Shown here in pieces: positions 32,801 to 41,176 of a stretch of 64,000 nucleotides of DNA (position 1 is its first letter; every line of letters starts with the position of its first letter). Source of the stretch: Mycobacterium sp. 1274761.0 (GTDB lineage Bacteria > Actinomycetota > Actinomycetes > Mycobacteriales > Mycobacteriaceae); assembly GCF_001668615.1 (NCBI RefSeq), contig NZ_LZMC01000088.1:1-64000 (forward strand), read 5' to 3'. The translations under genes were made by a program, and so were the position numbers. The notes under the pieces were generated by a model. The model was not told where the DNA came from. It worked only from the letters and a program-made list of their open reading frames with translations, and did not search any database.

Positions 32801-34312
32801 CTACTGAGCGGCAGTGAGATCCCGGGTCGCAGGACCTTCGAGCAGTGTGCCGTCCGGTGCGAACCTCGAGCCGTGCAACGGGCACTCCCATGCCTCGTCG
32901 GCGTCGTTCCAGTTCACGATGCCGCCCAGATGCGGGCAGACGGGCGAGACGCGGTGCTCGACACCGTTGACCACACAGCGGCCCTCGAGTTGCCAGGGTG
33001 GGCCACTGACGACGCCGCCGTCGTCGGGTGTGCGGTTACCGATCCGGGTCACCGGGGTGATCCAGCCCCGTGCCAGATACATCGCCACTTGAAGGTTGGC
33101 CTGCATGGCTTTCGGGATGCCGGACAGCTCATGAGGGCTCCAGCTGGCGAACGCCTCCGCCCAATCCATCCGGCCACCGAGGATCCGGCTGGACAACGCC
33201 AGCGCCGCGGCCGAACCGTTAGTCATGCCCCACTTGTCGAAACCCGTTGCCACAAAGATCTTGTCGTGGCCCGGAAGGATCGGCCCGACGTAGGGCAGCT
33301 CGTCAGCGGGTGAATAGTCTTGTGCAGACCAGTAATGCGTCTGCATGGCACCGGGATAGTGCTTTTTGGCCCACGCATCGAGTTCTTGCACCGACGACGC
33401 CGGGTGCTTCTCATGACCCACCGGGTGCCCTGCGCCGCCGACGATCAGCCGCTGACCGTCCGCGGTCGGTGCATAGCGGACCGACCGCGTCGGGGAATCC
33501 GTGGAGATGTACATGCCGCTGGTGATGTCACCCGGCACGCGATAGGCCATGCAGTAGGAGCGCTGCGGCTTGAGCCGCGCGAAGAACCCACCGCGATCCA
33601 GGATCGGGACACCGGTAGCCAGCACGCACTGCTTGGCCCGCACGTCGAACTCGTCGCCCTCGCTGGTGCGCACATGCAACGCCAAACCGTCGCCCTCACC
33701 CGAAACCTTCTGCACGCGAACGCCTTCCACGAGGCGCCCGCCGTGCTCATCGAGTTCGACGATGAGGCTGTCCACCAGCGGCATCGGGTCGAACTGGGCC
33801 TGATCAGGCAGGCGAACACCACCGTGGAAAGGGAACGGGACATTGGCCTCTTCGACCCACTCCACAGGCAACTCCGCGGCTTTGCCCGCCTCGAGTTCGG
33901 CGCGCGCCGCCGGAACACCCTTCTCGGACTGCGCGTAGGTAAACGCGTCTTCGCGCTGCACCGAAATGCCGTGCGCCTCACAGTGGTGAATCAGCCACTC
34001 CTGGCCCTCGCGATTGCCGTCGACGTACTGCCGGGCGCGTTTGGGGCCGTGCTTGGCGACTATCTTCGACAGTTTGGTGCCCTGCAGCAGGCTGATTTTC
34101 GCGGTGGTGTTGCCGGTGGCCCCGGCTCCCGCCGAGAATGCCTCGAGCACCAGGACGTTCTTGCCGGCCCTGGCCAAGAGCACAGCGGTGGTGAGCCCCG
34201 TGATGCCCGCGCCGACCACCACGACGTCGGCCTGCCGGTCCGCCTCAAGCAGCGGGCTCGGGGGCGACGGTGTATTTGCTCTATCGTCCAGCCACAACGA
34301 AGTCATGGTCAT
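32801..34312 (-). CDS. FAD-dependent oxidoreductase with C-terminal Rieske domain
   Basis: A 503-residue two-domain protein. The N-terminal DAO/glycine-oxidase-like domain has the dinucleotide motif VVVVGAGITGLTTAVLLARA and the second FAD block YVGPILPGHDKIFVATGFDK. From about residue 425 a Rieske [2Fe-2S] domain carries the ligands C-x-H in SPVCPHLGG and C-x2-H in WECPLHGSRFAPDG. The flavin domain could pass electrons through the Rieske cluster, but the substrate is unknown. It is divergent from the Hsp70-like gene across about 130 bases and upstream of the NTF2-like gene. Confidence 0.9.
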   Translation of the reverse strand: MTMTSLWLDDRANTPSPPSPLLEADRQADVVVVGAGITGLTTAVLLARAGKNVLVLEAFSAGAGATGNTTAKISLLQGTKLSKIVAKHGPKRARQYVDGNREGQEWLIHHCEAHGISVQREDAFTYAQSEKGVPAARAELEAGKAAELPVEWVEEANVPFPFHGGVRLPDQAQFDPMPLVDSLIVELDEHGGRLVEGVRVQKVSGEGDGLALHVRTSEGDEFDVRAKQCVLATGVPILDRGGFFARLKPQRSYCMAYRVPGDITSGMYISTDSPTRSVRYAPTADGQRLIVGGAGHPVGHEKHPASSVQELDAWAKKHYPGAMQTHYWSAQDYSPADELPYVGPILPGHDKIFVATGFDKWGMTNGSAAALALSSRILGGRMDWAEAFASWSPHELSGIPKAMQANLQVAMYLARGWITPVTRIGNRTPDDGGVVSGPPWQLEGRCVVNGVEHRVSPVCPHLGGIVNWNDADEAWECPLHGSRFAPDGTLLEGPATRDLTAAQ

Positions 34313-34443
34313 GCCAGTACCCTGCGCACCGATGACGAAAACCGCGCGGTCAAAACCACGCTGGCCGAACGCTGTTCAAACCAGCTGCACGCGGAGTGTC
34401 GTCAGCGGTAACCGCTGAAAACACGACTAGGGTGTGGGCCGTT

Positions 34444-36255
34444 ATGAGCGACCCCTTGGGGTTGTCGGTAGGGACAACAAACCTGGTCGCGGCGCGTGTC
34501 GGCAATCTACCAGTGACGCGCCGCTCGGTGCTGACCCTTGGACCGTCCGGCGAGACCGTCAGCGGGTTCGTCGAGCGGGTCGGGGACCGGGTTCCGCTGG
34601 TCACCCCCGACGGCACGAGCTACCGCGCCGAACAGCTTCTCGTCCAAGCGCTCGACGCGATGGTGCAGGTGGCCGGTGGGCCGTCGCCCGACCTCACGAT
34701 CGCTGTCCCCGCCCATTGGAACCCGACGACCACGTGGGCGTTCCGCAGCGCGCTGACCAACAGCGCGACGCTGGCGCCGGCCGGCGTGCCGGTGCGGGTG
34801 GTGTCCGACGCCGTCACCGCATTGACAGCGCTGCAAGCCAGTCCCGGCCTAGCCCCCGATGGAGTGGTCGCGCTGATCGACTTGGGCGGCACCGGCACGA
34901 GCATCACGCTCGCCGACGCGGCTGCCGGTTTCCAACCGGTTGGCGAGACGGTCCGGCACGCCGACTTTTCGGGGGACCTCATCGATCAGACGTTGCTCAC
35001 GCACATCCTCGATAACCTGACCGACGGCGCCGATACCGCGGGCACCACCGCCGTGGAATCGCTCGCCCGGCTGCGGGAGGAGTGCAGACAGGCCAAGGAG
35101 CAGCTGTCCGCCGACACCGCGACGCATTTGGTATTGGACCTGCCGGGACATCGCGCAGACATCCGCGTCACGCGGGACGAACTGTCCGATCTGATCCGGC
35201 GGCCGCTCGACGGTGTGGTCACGGCGTTGGACGACTTGGTGGAGCGCAACGGTCTGGCACCGACCGCGCTGTCCGCCGTGGCAGCTGTCGGCGGTGGTGC
35301 CGCCATTCCTCTCGTCGCACAGCGACTTTCGGAACACACCGGGCTCCCGGTGATCACCACACCGCAGCCTGCGCTCAACGCCGCTGTCGGGGCGGCGCTC
35401 GTCGCGGCGTTCGGGACCGATGCCGAAGCGCCGACCGGAGCCAACGCGGCGACGGCGATTGACGCCGGGGCGCCGACCGGCGCGGCCCCCGCCGCCACCG
35501 ACGTGACCGCCGCCGAACCGGTCTACGACCCTGCGGTCGCCGACGCCGCTGACTCGGCGACGTTCCGAGCGCTGGCCTGGTCGCAGGACGAGGGCGGCGA
35601 CGAGCCAGTCCCGTACACCGGTGAGAACCCGTATGTACTCGCGAATTCCGGCGCGCGACCGGTGATCGAGTACGTGCCGACGACCGGACGTATCTACCAG
35701 AAGCCGCGGCGGCCGTGGCACCGCGTGGCCGGGCTGGTCATCGGCGTCGCCGCCGTCATCGGCATCATCACCGTCGGCGGGGTGACCTACGCGTTGACCA
35801 GCGCCACCGACAGCACGAAGGCCACCGAGGCGTCGAAGGCCGAGCCGCCCAAGCCGCCCGAGCCCCAGCCGCAGGAACCGCGGAAGCAGGAGAACTCCCA
35901 GCCGGTGCCACCGAGCCCGCCGACGGCCCCCGCCAGCGAGGCGGTCAGCGAAGCGCCGCCACCACCCCCGCCACCTGAGACGCCCTCGTGGACGCCGACC
36001 ACGGTGCCGACCACCACCAAGACGACGACCACCACGCCGACGACAACCACGACGACGTCACCGACCACCACCACGACCACGACGACGACCACCACCACGA
36101 CGACGACCACGACAACCACCACGCCGTCGATGACGACGAGCTATGTCAGGGTCCCGTTCGTGCCGGTGCCGGTGCCGATCCAGGTGCCCAACACCGGACC
36201 TCCGCCGCCACCGGCCTATCAGCCGCCGGTGTATCCGCAATCTCCCTGGGGTTAA
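34444..36255 (+). CDS. Membrane-anchored Hsp70-like ATPase with Pro/Thr-rich exterior
   Basis: A 603-residue protein. Residues 1-330 form an actin/Hsp70-like nucleotide-binding domain: GLSVGTTNLVAARVGN (phosphate 1), LTIAVPAHWNPTTTWAFRSA, ALIDLGGTGTSITLADAA (phosphate 2) and AVGGGAAIPLVAQRLSEHTG (adenosine). The Hsp70 substrate-binding domain is missing. A membrane helix is near residues 428-450 (VAGLVIGVAAVIGIITVGGV), then Lys/Glu/Pro-rich and poly-Thr sequence and a Pro-rich end. The N-terminus is presumably cytosolic and the tail outside. An in-frame start at 34396 exists, but the ATG at 34444 gives the conserved MSDPLGLSVG opening. Similar Hsp70-family membrane proteins are annotated in actinobacteria; function is unknown. 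Confidence 0.8.
   Translation: MSDPLGLSVGTTNLVAARVGNLPVTRRSVLTLGPSGETVSGFVERVGDRVPLVTPDGTSYRAEQLLVQALDAMVQVAGGPSPDLTIAVPAHWNPTTTWAFRSALTNSATLAPAGVPVRVVSDAVTALTALQASPGLAPDGVVALIDLGGTGTSITLADAAAGFQPVGETVRHADFSGDLIDQTLLTHILDNLTDGADTAGTTAVESLARLREECRQAKEQLSADTATHLVLDLPGHRADIRVTRDELSDLIRRPLDGVVTALDDLVERNGLAPTALSAVAAVGGGAAIPLVAQRLSEHTGLPVITTPQPALNAAVGAALVAAFGTDAEAPTGANAATAIDAGAPTGAAPAATDVTAAEPVYDPAVADAADSATFRALAWSQDEGGDEPVPYTGENPYVLANSGARPVIEYVPTTGRIYQKPRRPWHRVAGLVIGVAAVIGIITVGGVTYALTSATDSTKATEASKAEPPKPPEPQPQEPRKQENSQPVPPSPPTAPASEAVSEAPPPPPPPETPSWTPTTVPTTTKTTTTTPTTTTTTSPTTTTTTTTTTTTTTTTTTTTPSMTTSYVRVPFVPVPVPIQVPNTGPPPPPAYQPPVYPQSPWG
36001..36130 (+). repeat. ACC/ACG low-complexity repeat encoding poly-threonine
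   Basis: About 130 bases of mostly ACC, ACG and ACA codons encode long threonine runs with scattered Ser/Pro/Lys in the Hsp70-like protein tail. The mixed codons argue against a recent single-unit expansion, yet the tract is prone to slippage. A shorter tract of the same kind occurs in the lipoprotein gene at 45327. Confidence 0.85.
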
Positions 36256-36360
36256 TTTCTGCGACGTCGGGTAACCCTGCTAATCGTCTTTTACTACCGA
36301 TTACGGCAACGTCGGCTGAGGGGCGAACAGTGTTTGCTCGAAACGTCAATTAATTCGTTC

Positions 36361-37227
36361 ATGGGTGGAGTGGTGTGCGACAGAGGTCGGTTGCGATTCG
36401 GGGTGAGCGTCGAGGGCGGTCCATTAGCCTGCCGTGAGCTTCGCGCGGTGGCCGCCGCCGTCGCCGAAGAACCGCAATTGGTCTTGTGGTTCGACCACTT
36501 CGACGCGGTCCCGCCCGCGGCCGGTATCAACGCTGTTCATCGCCGTCACGCCGACCCCATCATCACCTGGGAACCGTGGACGGTATCGCTCGCCGCGATC
36601 GCCGATGGTGAGTACGACGATCATCTCGTCCAGTGGGCGAATGCATTCAGGGCTTACGACGACACCGTCTATTTGCGCTTCGCACATGAGTTCAACGGCG
36701 ACTGGTATCCGTGGAGTCCCGCCCACGGTGAAACGCCAAGCCGGTTCGTCGCGGCCTGGCGTCACATCGTCGATATCTTCAGGGAGCGCGAAGCGACCAG
36801 CGTCGAGTGGGTCTGGTGCCCCAACGCGGTCTCGGACGAGGACGCTCCTCTGACCGCCTGGTATCCCGGCGGCGAGTACGTCGACGTGCTCGCTGCAGAC
36901 GGCTACAACTGGGGCGACACCCGGCCCGATGCTGAGTGGATCGCACCCGCCGATCTCTTCGACCCGGTGCTGACCGCGTTGCGGGGCCTGGACGCCAACA
37001 AGCCCATCTTCGTGGCAGAGGTGGCATGCGCGGAATCCGGCGGTTCGAAAGCCGACTGGATTGCCGAACTGGTGTCCTATCTGGCCGACTACCCCGGTGT
37101 GGACGGCTTCGTCTGGTTCGAGCACGACAAGGAGACCGATTGGCGGATGGTCAGCAGCTCCCAGGCCGTGGCCGCGATGGCCGCAGCGCTCAAGAAGAGG
37201 GCGGCCGCCTACGAGGTGGCGCCATGA
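36361..37227 (+). CDS. GH26-like glycoside hydrolase (beta-mannanase fold), probably cytosolic
   Basis: A 288-residue protein with the GH26 pattern: LRFGVSVEGG at the N-terminus, LRFAHEFNGDWYPW carrying the His-Glu acid/base, VEWVWCPNAVSDED, and a likely nucleophile Glu in KPIFVAEVACAES. Such enzymes cut beta-linked glycans. There is no signal peptide, unlike secreted endoglucanases in cellulose operons. A TTG at 36334 is also in frame; ATG at 36361 is preferred, though neither has a good ribosome-binding site. It is the first gene of the partner-switching/synthase operon, and its stop overlaps the phosphatase start in ATGA. No convincing promoter was identified in the 105 bases upstream; a weak SigF-like GGGTAA lies at 36269. 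Confidence 0.78.
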   Translation: MGGVVCDRGRLRFGVSVEGGPLACRELRAVAAAVAEEPQLVLWFDHFDAVPPAAGINAVHRRHADPIITWEPWTVSLAAIADGEYDDHLVQWANAFRAYDDTVYLRFAHEFNGDWYPWSPAHGETPSRFVAAWRHIVDIFREREATSVEWVWCPNAVSDEDAPLTAWYPGGEYVDVLAADGYNWGDTRPDAEWIAPADLFDPVLTALRGLDANKPIFVAEVACAESGGSKADWIAELVSYLADYPGVDGFVWFEHDKETDWRMVSSSQAVAAMAAALKKRAAAYEVAP

Positions 37228-38465
37228 CCTCCGACGTCGTCAGCGAAGGGTTCGTCCTCTCGCCAGAACTAGAAGACGCGCGAATGAGGTCGGTAGAGCA
37301 GCTCCAACTGCTCGGCTCCCCGCCTGAGGAGCGCTTCGCGCGCATCACCCGGATGGCCCGACAGATATTCGGAGTACCGATGGCCGCGGTATCGCTTGTG
37401 GACCGCGATCATCAGTGGTTCAAACAGAACGACGGTCTCGATCTGGCCGGCGCTATACCAAGGCAGGAAACCGTCTGCCGAGCCACCATCGCGCGAACAT
37501 ACGAAGGTGTCGACGAGCCGGCGCTGATTATCGAAGATGCGCGAGAAGCGCCAGATTTCTGTGAACTACCGGCAATCAAAGCCGACGGCGGCGTGCGCTT
37601 TTATGCGGGTTACCCCTTGTTCGGCCCCGGGGGCCACGCCGTGGGCACTTTCTGCATCTACGACACCGAACCGCGAGCGCTCGACAGCGAGCAGCTCGAG
37701 ACGTTCCGTGAACTCGCCGGTTGGGTGCAGCGTGAACTCGAGCAGACCGACGAGATGGAACGGGCCGCCGAGGTGCAGCGCCACCTCCTGCCTCGTGCCC
37801 TCGGGGATCTGCCTGGTTACTCGGTGTGCGCGATGTGCATTCCGGCGTTCGCCGTCGGCGGAGACTTCTACGACCACTATCCATCGCAACGCGGAGTGAT
37901 CTTCACCGTCGCCGACGTGATGGGCAAGGGCCTCGGCGCTGCAATCCTGACCGCGAGCGTCCGCTCGGCGATGCGGGCCGCGACCAAAGCCCTCGACGAG
38001 ACTGCCCAGGGTGCTGACCTCGCTGATGCCGTCAACTCGGTGGCCGCGCAGTTGTCTGATGATCTGACCAGAACGGACACCTTCGTCACCATGTTCCACG
38101 CGCGGCTGGAAACGGCCACAGGTTCGGTGCAGTACGTGGATGCCGGTCACGGGTTCGCGGTGATCGTCCGCAAGGGTGGGGAAGTGGAGCCGCTGTCGAG
38201 TGAGGGCACCCCCCTTGGTGTGCTGCCCGACGACTTCTGGACTTCCAAGGAAGTTCACCTCGACTATGGGGAGACGCTGGTCATCGCATCCGACGGCGTC
38301 CTCGATCTGAGCGGCGACGGTAGCGACGTCCGGCCCGCGCTGGCATTCGTCGCTGAACACGCCGATCCTGCCGACCTGTGTTCCCAAACCAAGGCGCTAG
38401 CTGCGGTCAATGTGCCGATGGACGACATCACCCTCCTCGCGATCCGCAGAGAGCTCACCGGATGA
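37224..38465 (+). CDS. GAF-domain SpoIIE/RsbU-type serine phosphatase
   Basis: A 413-residue soluble protein. Residues 20-175 form a GAF sensor domain (FGVPMAAVSLVDRDHQWFKQ, ETVCRATIART, FYAGYPLFGPGGHAVGTFCI). Residues 185-413 form a PP2C-like SpoIIE phosphatase with metal motifs AVGGDFYDHY, TVADVMGKGLGAA, YVDAGHGF and VIASDGVLDL. RsbU-type enzymes dephosphorylate a phosphoserine STAS protein; that substrate is encoded two genes downstream. The GAF domain could sense a small molecule or redox state and activate the phosphatase. The start overlaps the GH26-like stop and the stop overlaps the synthase start (both ATGA). Confidence 0.9.
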   Translation: MTSDVVSEGFVLSPELEDARMRSVEQLQLLGSPPEERFARITRMARQIFGVPMAAVSLVDRDHQWFKQNDGLDLAGAIPRQETVCRATIARTYEGVDEPALIIEDAREAPDFCELPAIKADGGVRFYAGYPLFGPGGHAVGTFCIYDTEPRALDSEQLETFRELAGWVQRELEQTDEMERAAEVQRHLLPRALGDLPGYSVCAMCIPAFAVGGDFYDHYPSQRGVIFTVADVMGKGLGAAILTASVRSAMRAATKALDETAQGADLADAVNSVAAQLSDDLTRTDTFVTMFHARLETATGSVQYVDAGHGFAVIVRKGGEVEPLSSEGTPLGVLPDDFWTSKEVHLDYGETLVIASDGVLDLSGDGSDVRPALAFVAEHADPADLCSQTKALAAVNVPMDDITLLAIRRELTG

Positions 38466-40435
38466 GGCATCGGCTCCCTGAAGATCCCGAAGGCAAATAC
38501 CCGTCGCCGTGGCTGCGGCTGCTGATCCTCTGCAGCGCAGCGCTCGGCATCAACTACATCATGTGGCGGTGGCTGGCCTCCATGAACTGGGAGGCGTGGT
38601 GGATCGCGGTCCCGCTCGTGATCGCCGAGACCTACAGCCTCATCGACTCGCTGTTGTTCGGCCTCACCATGTGGAAGCTGCTGAGACGGAGCCCGCCGCC
38701 ACCTCCGCCCGACGGTGCTACCGTCGACGTCTTCATCACCACCTACAACGAGCCCGAAGAGATGGTGCTGGCTACCGCCGAGGCGGCGCAGCGAATCCGT
38801 TATCCCCACAGCACCTGGATCCTCGACGACGGCGAGCGGCCGAGTCTGGCGAACGCCGCGGCCGAGCGCGGCATCAGCTACCTGACGCGTTCGGCCAGCT
38901 GGTCTGACAAACCCCGGCACGCCAAGGCGGGCAATCTGAACAACGCGCTCATGGAGACCCAGGGCGAATTCATTCTGGTCCTCGACGCCGACCAGGTGCC
39001 CGAGCCGGAACTGCTCGATCACACCCTCGGCTATTTCCGCGATCCCCGCATGGCGCTTGTGCAGACACCGCAGTACTTCGTCAACGTTCCGTTCAGCGAT
39101 CCGCTGGGCAGCCAGGCGCCGTTGTTCTACGGCCCGATTCAGCAGGGAAAGGACGGCTGGAACGCCGCGTACTTCTGCGGCTCCAACGCGGTATTGCGCC
39201 GAGAGGCGCTCATGCAACTCGGTGTGGCGGGCTACGTGCGTGCCGTGGAAGACGGCATCAAGCGGACGTTGTATGCCGCTGACAAAATACTGAAGCAGTC
39301 CCGCCGAAAGGTCGGCGCTGATCAGCCGGAGGCGCAGGCAGCGCTGGACTCCGTCCGAAGCGCCGTGCATGACGCACGCGGCGAATTGCGGCGAAAACGC
39401 CACCTCGCCGACATCACCTACGATTTCCAACAACGCGTCGACGCCGCGGCCAGAACAGTGGTGGCCTCACACGTCAGCAACATGCGTGCCGACTTGGAAG
39501 ATATAGCCGCGCTCAACGCGCATTCCGAGGCCGTTGTCACCGCAGTGATTTTCGACGACGAAGCGCTGGAGACGCTGGCCAGCCGGGAGTGGTCACCCTT
39601 GGGAGCCATCGAGTCCATCCGGGCGATGATCCGTGCGGTCGACGTCGGGCGCGACGACGAGGCACAGCCGCTGCTGCCGATGGCGACGATCTCGGTGACG
39701 GAGGACATGGCGACCTGCATGCGACTGCACGCCATGGGGTGGCGCACGGCATACCACCACGAAATCCTCGCCCGCGGACTTGCGCCTGACGATGTGCGCA
39801 CGATGCTCACTCAGCGGCTACGCTGGGCGCAGGGCACCATTCAGGTGATGCTGAAGGAAAACCCGTTGGTGCAAAAGGGTTTGAGCATCGGCCAGCGCCT
39901 CATGTACTGGGCGACCATGTGGAGTTATCTGGCCGGCTTTGCCGCGGTCGCCTACATCGCCGCACCGGCCATCTATTTGATCTTCGGCATCATGCCGGTC
40001 AAGGCGTACAGCTTGGACTTCTTCGGACGGCTTATTCCGTTCCTCATTCTCAATCAGCTGATGTTCATCATCATCAGCCGCGGCACGCCCACTTGGCGCG
40101 GTCAGCAGTACAGCCTTGCCCTGTTCCCGGTCTGGATCAGGGCCTGTGTCACGGCATTTCGCAACGTGTATTTCGACCGTCCGCTTGGCTTCGCCGTGAC
40201 ACCGAAGACCAAGCAGGAGCAGCGTGCAATTCCTTGGCACCTGGTCCGGTGGCAGATCGGCGCGATGGCGCTGCTGCTCGTCGCGTCGGCGATCGGCATC
40301 GTCCAGCTCTACTTCGGCGCGATCTCTGTGCTGGGTGTCGGTGTCAACTTGTTCTGGGTGCTTTTCGACATAGTCATACTCAGTGTCGTGTTCCAGGCCG
40401 TGCGGTACCGCGGGCATGAAGGTGAGGGGGAGTGA
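38462..40435 (+). CDS. BcsA-like family 2 glycosyltransferase (beta-glucan/cellulose synthase type), no PilZ
   Basis: A 657-residue membrane synthase. Two or more N-terminal helices precede a GT2 domain with FITTYNEP, ILDDGERPS, KAGNLNNAL, LVLDADQVPEPEL, YFCGSNAVLRRE, VTEDMATCMRLH and QRLRWAQG, the D,D,D,QxxRW set of processive synthases. The BcsA gating-loop motif FxVTxK is present as FAVTPK, and several C-terminal helices follow. The c-di-GMP-binding PilZ domain of BcsA is absent. About 150 Lys/Glu/Ala-rich, probably helical residues (257-408) are inserted between the FCGS and TED motifs. A polymer of UDP-hexose is expected, but the sugar is not determined. It overlaps its neighbours and belongs to the partner-switching operon. 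Confidence 0.9.
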   Translation: MRHRLPEDPEGKYPSPWLRLLILCSAALGINYIMWRWLASMNWEAWWIAVPLVIAETYSLIDSLLFGLTMWKLLRRSPPPPPPDGATVDVFITTYNEPEEMVLATAEAAQRIRYPHSTWILDDGERPSLANAAAERGISYLTRSASWSDKPRHAKAGNLNNALMETQGEFILVLDADQVPEPELLDHTLGYFRDPRMALVQTPQYFVNVPFSDPLGSQAPLFYGPIQQGKDGWNAAYFCGSNAVLRREALMQLGVAGYVRAVEDGIKRTLYAADKILKQSRRKVGADQPEAQAALDSVRSAVHDARGELRRKRHLADITYDFQQRVDAAARTVVASHVSNMRADLEDIAALNAHSEAVVTAVIFDDEALETLASREWSPLGAIESIRAMIRAVDVGRDDEAQPLLPMATISVTEDMATCMRLHAMGWRTAYHHEILARGLAPDDVRTMLTQRLRWAQGTIQVMLKENPLVQKGLSIGQRLMYWATMWSYLAGFAAVAYIAAPAIYLIFGIMPVKAYSLDFFGRLIPFLILNQLMFIIISRGTPTWRGQQYSLALFPVWIRACVTAFRNVYFDRPLGFAVTPKTKQEQRAIPWHLVRWQIGAMALLLVASAIGIVQLYFGAISVLGVGVNLFWVLFDIVILSVVFQAVRYRGHEGEGE

Positions 40436-40773
40436 TGGGTCAGTATGAAACTCGCGCAACGCATTCCGGTGCTCTGGTGATCAAGCCAGAGGGGCGGCTC
40501 AACATGGTCGCCGCGCCGGGACTGCGCAAGGAGCTGCACACATTGGTGGAGAAGGGGAATAGCAGGATCGTCGTCGACCTCAGCGGCACCGAGTTCATCG
40601 ACTCATCGGGTCTCGGTGCGTTGATCTCGGGTCTCAAGGCCGCGCGCCAGGCGGGAGGGGATCTTCGCATCGCGGCGCCCACCCGGCAGGTCACGACAGT
40701 GCTCGAGCTCACGAATCTGAACCGCGTTCTGCGCACGCACGGAAGCGCCGAGGAGGCGTTCGATGACTCCTGA
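40435..40773 (+). CDS. STAS-domain anti-sigma-factor antagonist (RsbV/SpoIIAA-like)
   Basis: A 112-residue single STAS domain. The phosphorylation loop VDLSGTEFIDSSGLGALISG has the canonical D-S-S-G, with Ser57 as the expected phospho-site. Unphosphorylated antagonists bind the anti-sigma kinase and release its partner. AGGGGGAG precedes the ATG, which overlaps the synthase stop by one base (TGATG); a GTG one codon earlier is possible. The kinase gene overlaps its end by 11 bases. Together with the upstream phosphatase this is a complete phosphorylation switch. Confidence 0.92.
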   Translation: MGQYETRATHSGALVIKPEGRLNMVAAPGLRKELHTLVEKGNSRIVVDLSGTEFIDSSGLGALISGLKAARQAGGDLRIAAPTRQVTTVLELTNLNRVLRTHGSAEEAFDDS

Positions 40774-41176
40774 TCGGCACGTGCTGGACACCACAACCGG
40801 CCCCGAGACCCTCGATGCGATTCAGGGCGTACTCGACGAGGTCTGGCGTGAGCATGATGTGCCGGAGATCGTGCGCATTCACATGGACCTCGCGGCAGGC
40901 GAGATCGGTGCCAACATCATCGAGCACTCCGGGGGCGGCAGACCGGTTCGATTGCGGATGGAGGTGCGCATGCGGCCCGACGCGGTAGAGGCGGTCTTCA
41001 ATGACGACGGCAAACCCGCCCGCATCGACCTCGCGGGGGCGGGTCTTCCCGAAGAGTTCGCCGAGCGTGGTCGAGGCCTTGCGATGGCGCATCGCGTCCT
41101 CGATGAGCTTTCTTACCGACGCGATGAGCAAGGAAATCACTGGACGCTTGTGCGGAAGCGCACAATGGATGGATGA
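40763..41176 (+). CDS. RsbW-like serine kinase / anti-sigma factor (HATPase)
   Basis: A 137-residue GHKL ATPase of the RsbW/SpoIIAB type. The N-box is GEIGANIIEHSGGG, the G1-like loop VFNDDGKPARID and the G2 loop ERGRGLAMAHRVLDEL. RsbW proteins phosphorylate their STAS partner and hold a sigma factor or other target when the antagonist is phosphorylated. No sigma factor is encoded in the operon, so the target may be a sigma factor elsewhere or the synthase itself. The gene overlaps the STAS gene by 11 bases and the following unknown gene by ATGA. Confidence 0.9.
   Translation: MTPDRHVLDTTTGPETLDAIQGVLDEVWREHDVPEIVRIHMDLAAGEIGANIIEHSGGGRPVRLRMEVRMRPDAVEAVFNDDGKPARIDLAGAGLPEEFAERGRGLAMAHRVLDELSYRRDEQGNHWTLVRKRTMDG

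Noticed and set aside
36241..36300. SigF-type promoter before the glycan operon (GTT and GGGTAA at 36251 and 36269)
   Set aside because: The -35 match is partial and the spacer is shorter than the usual 16-17 bases, so it is mentioned only as weak.
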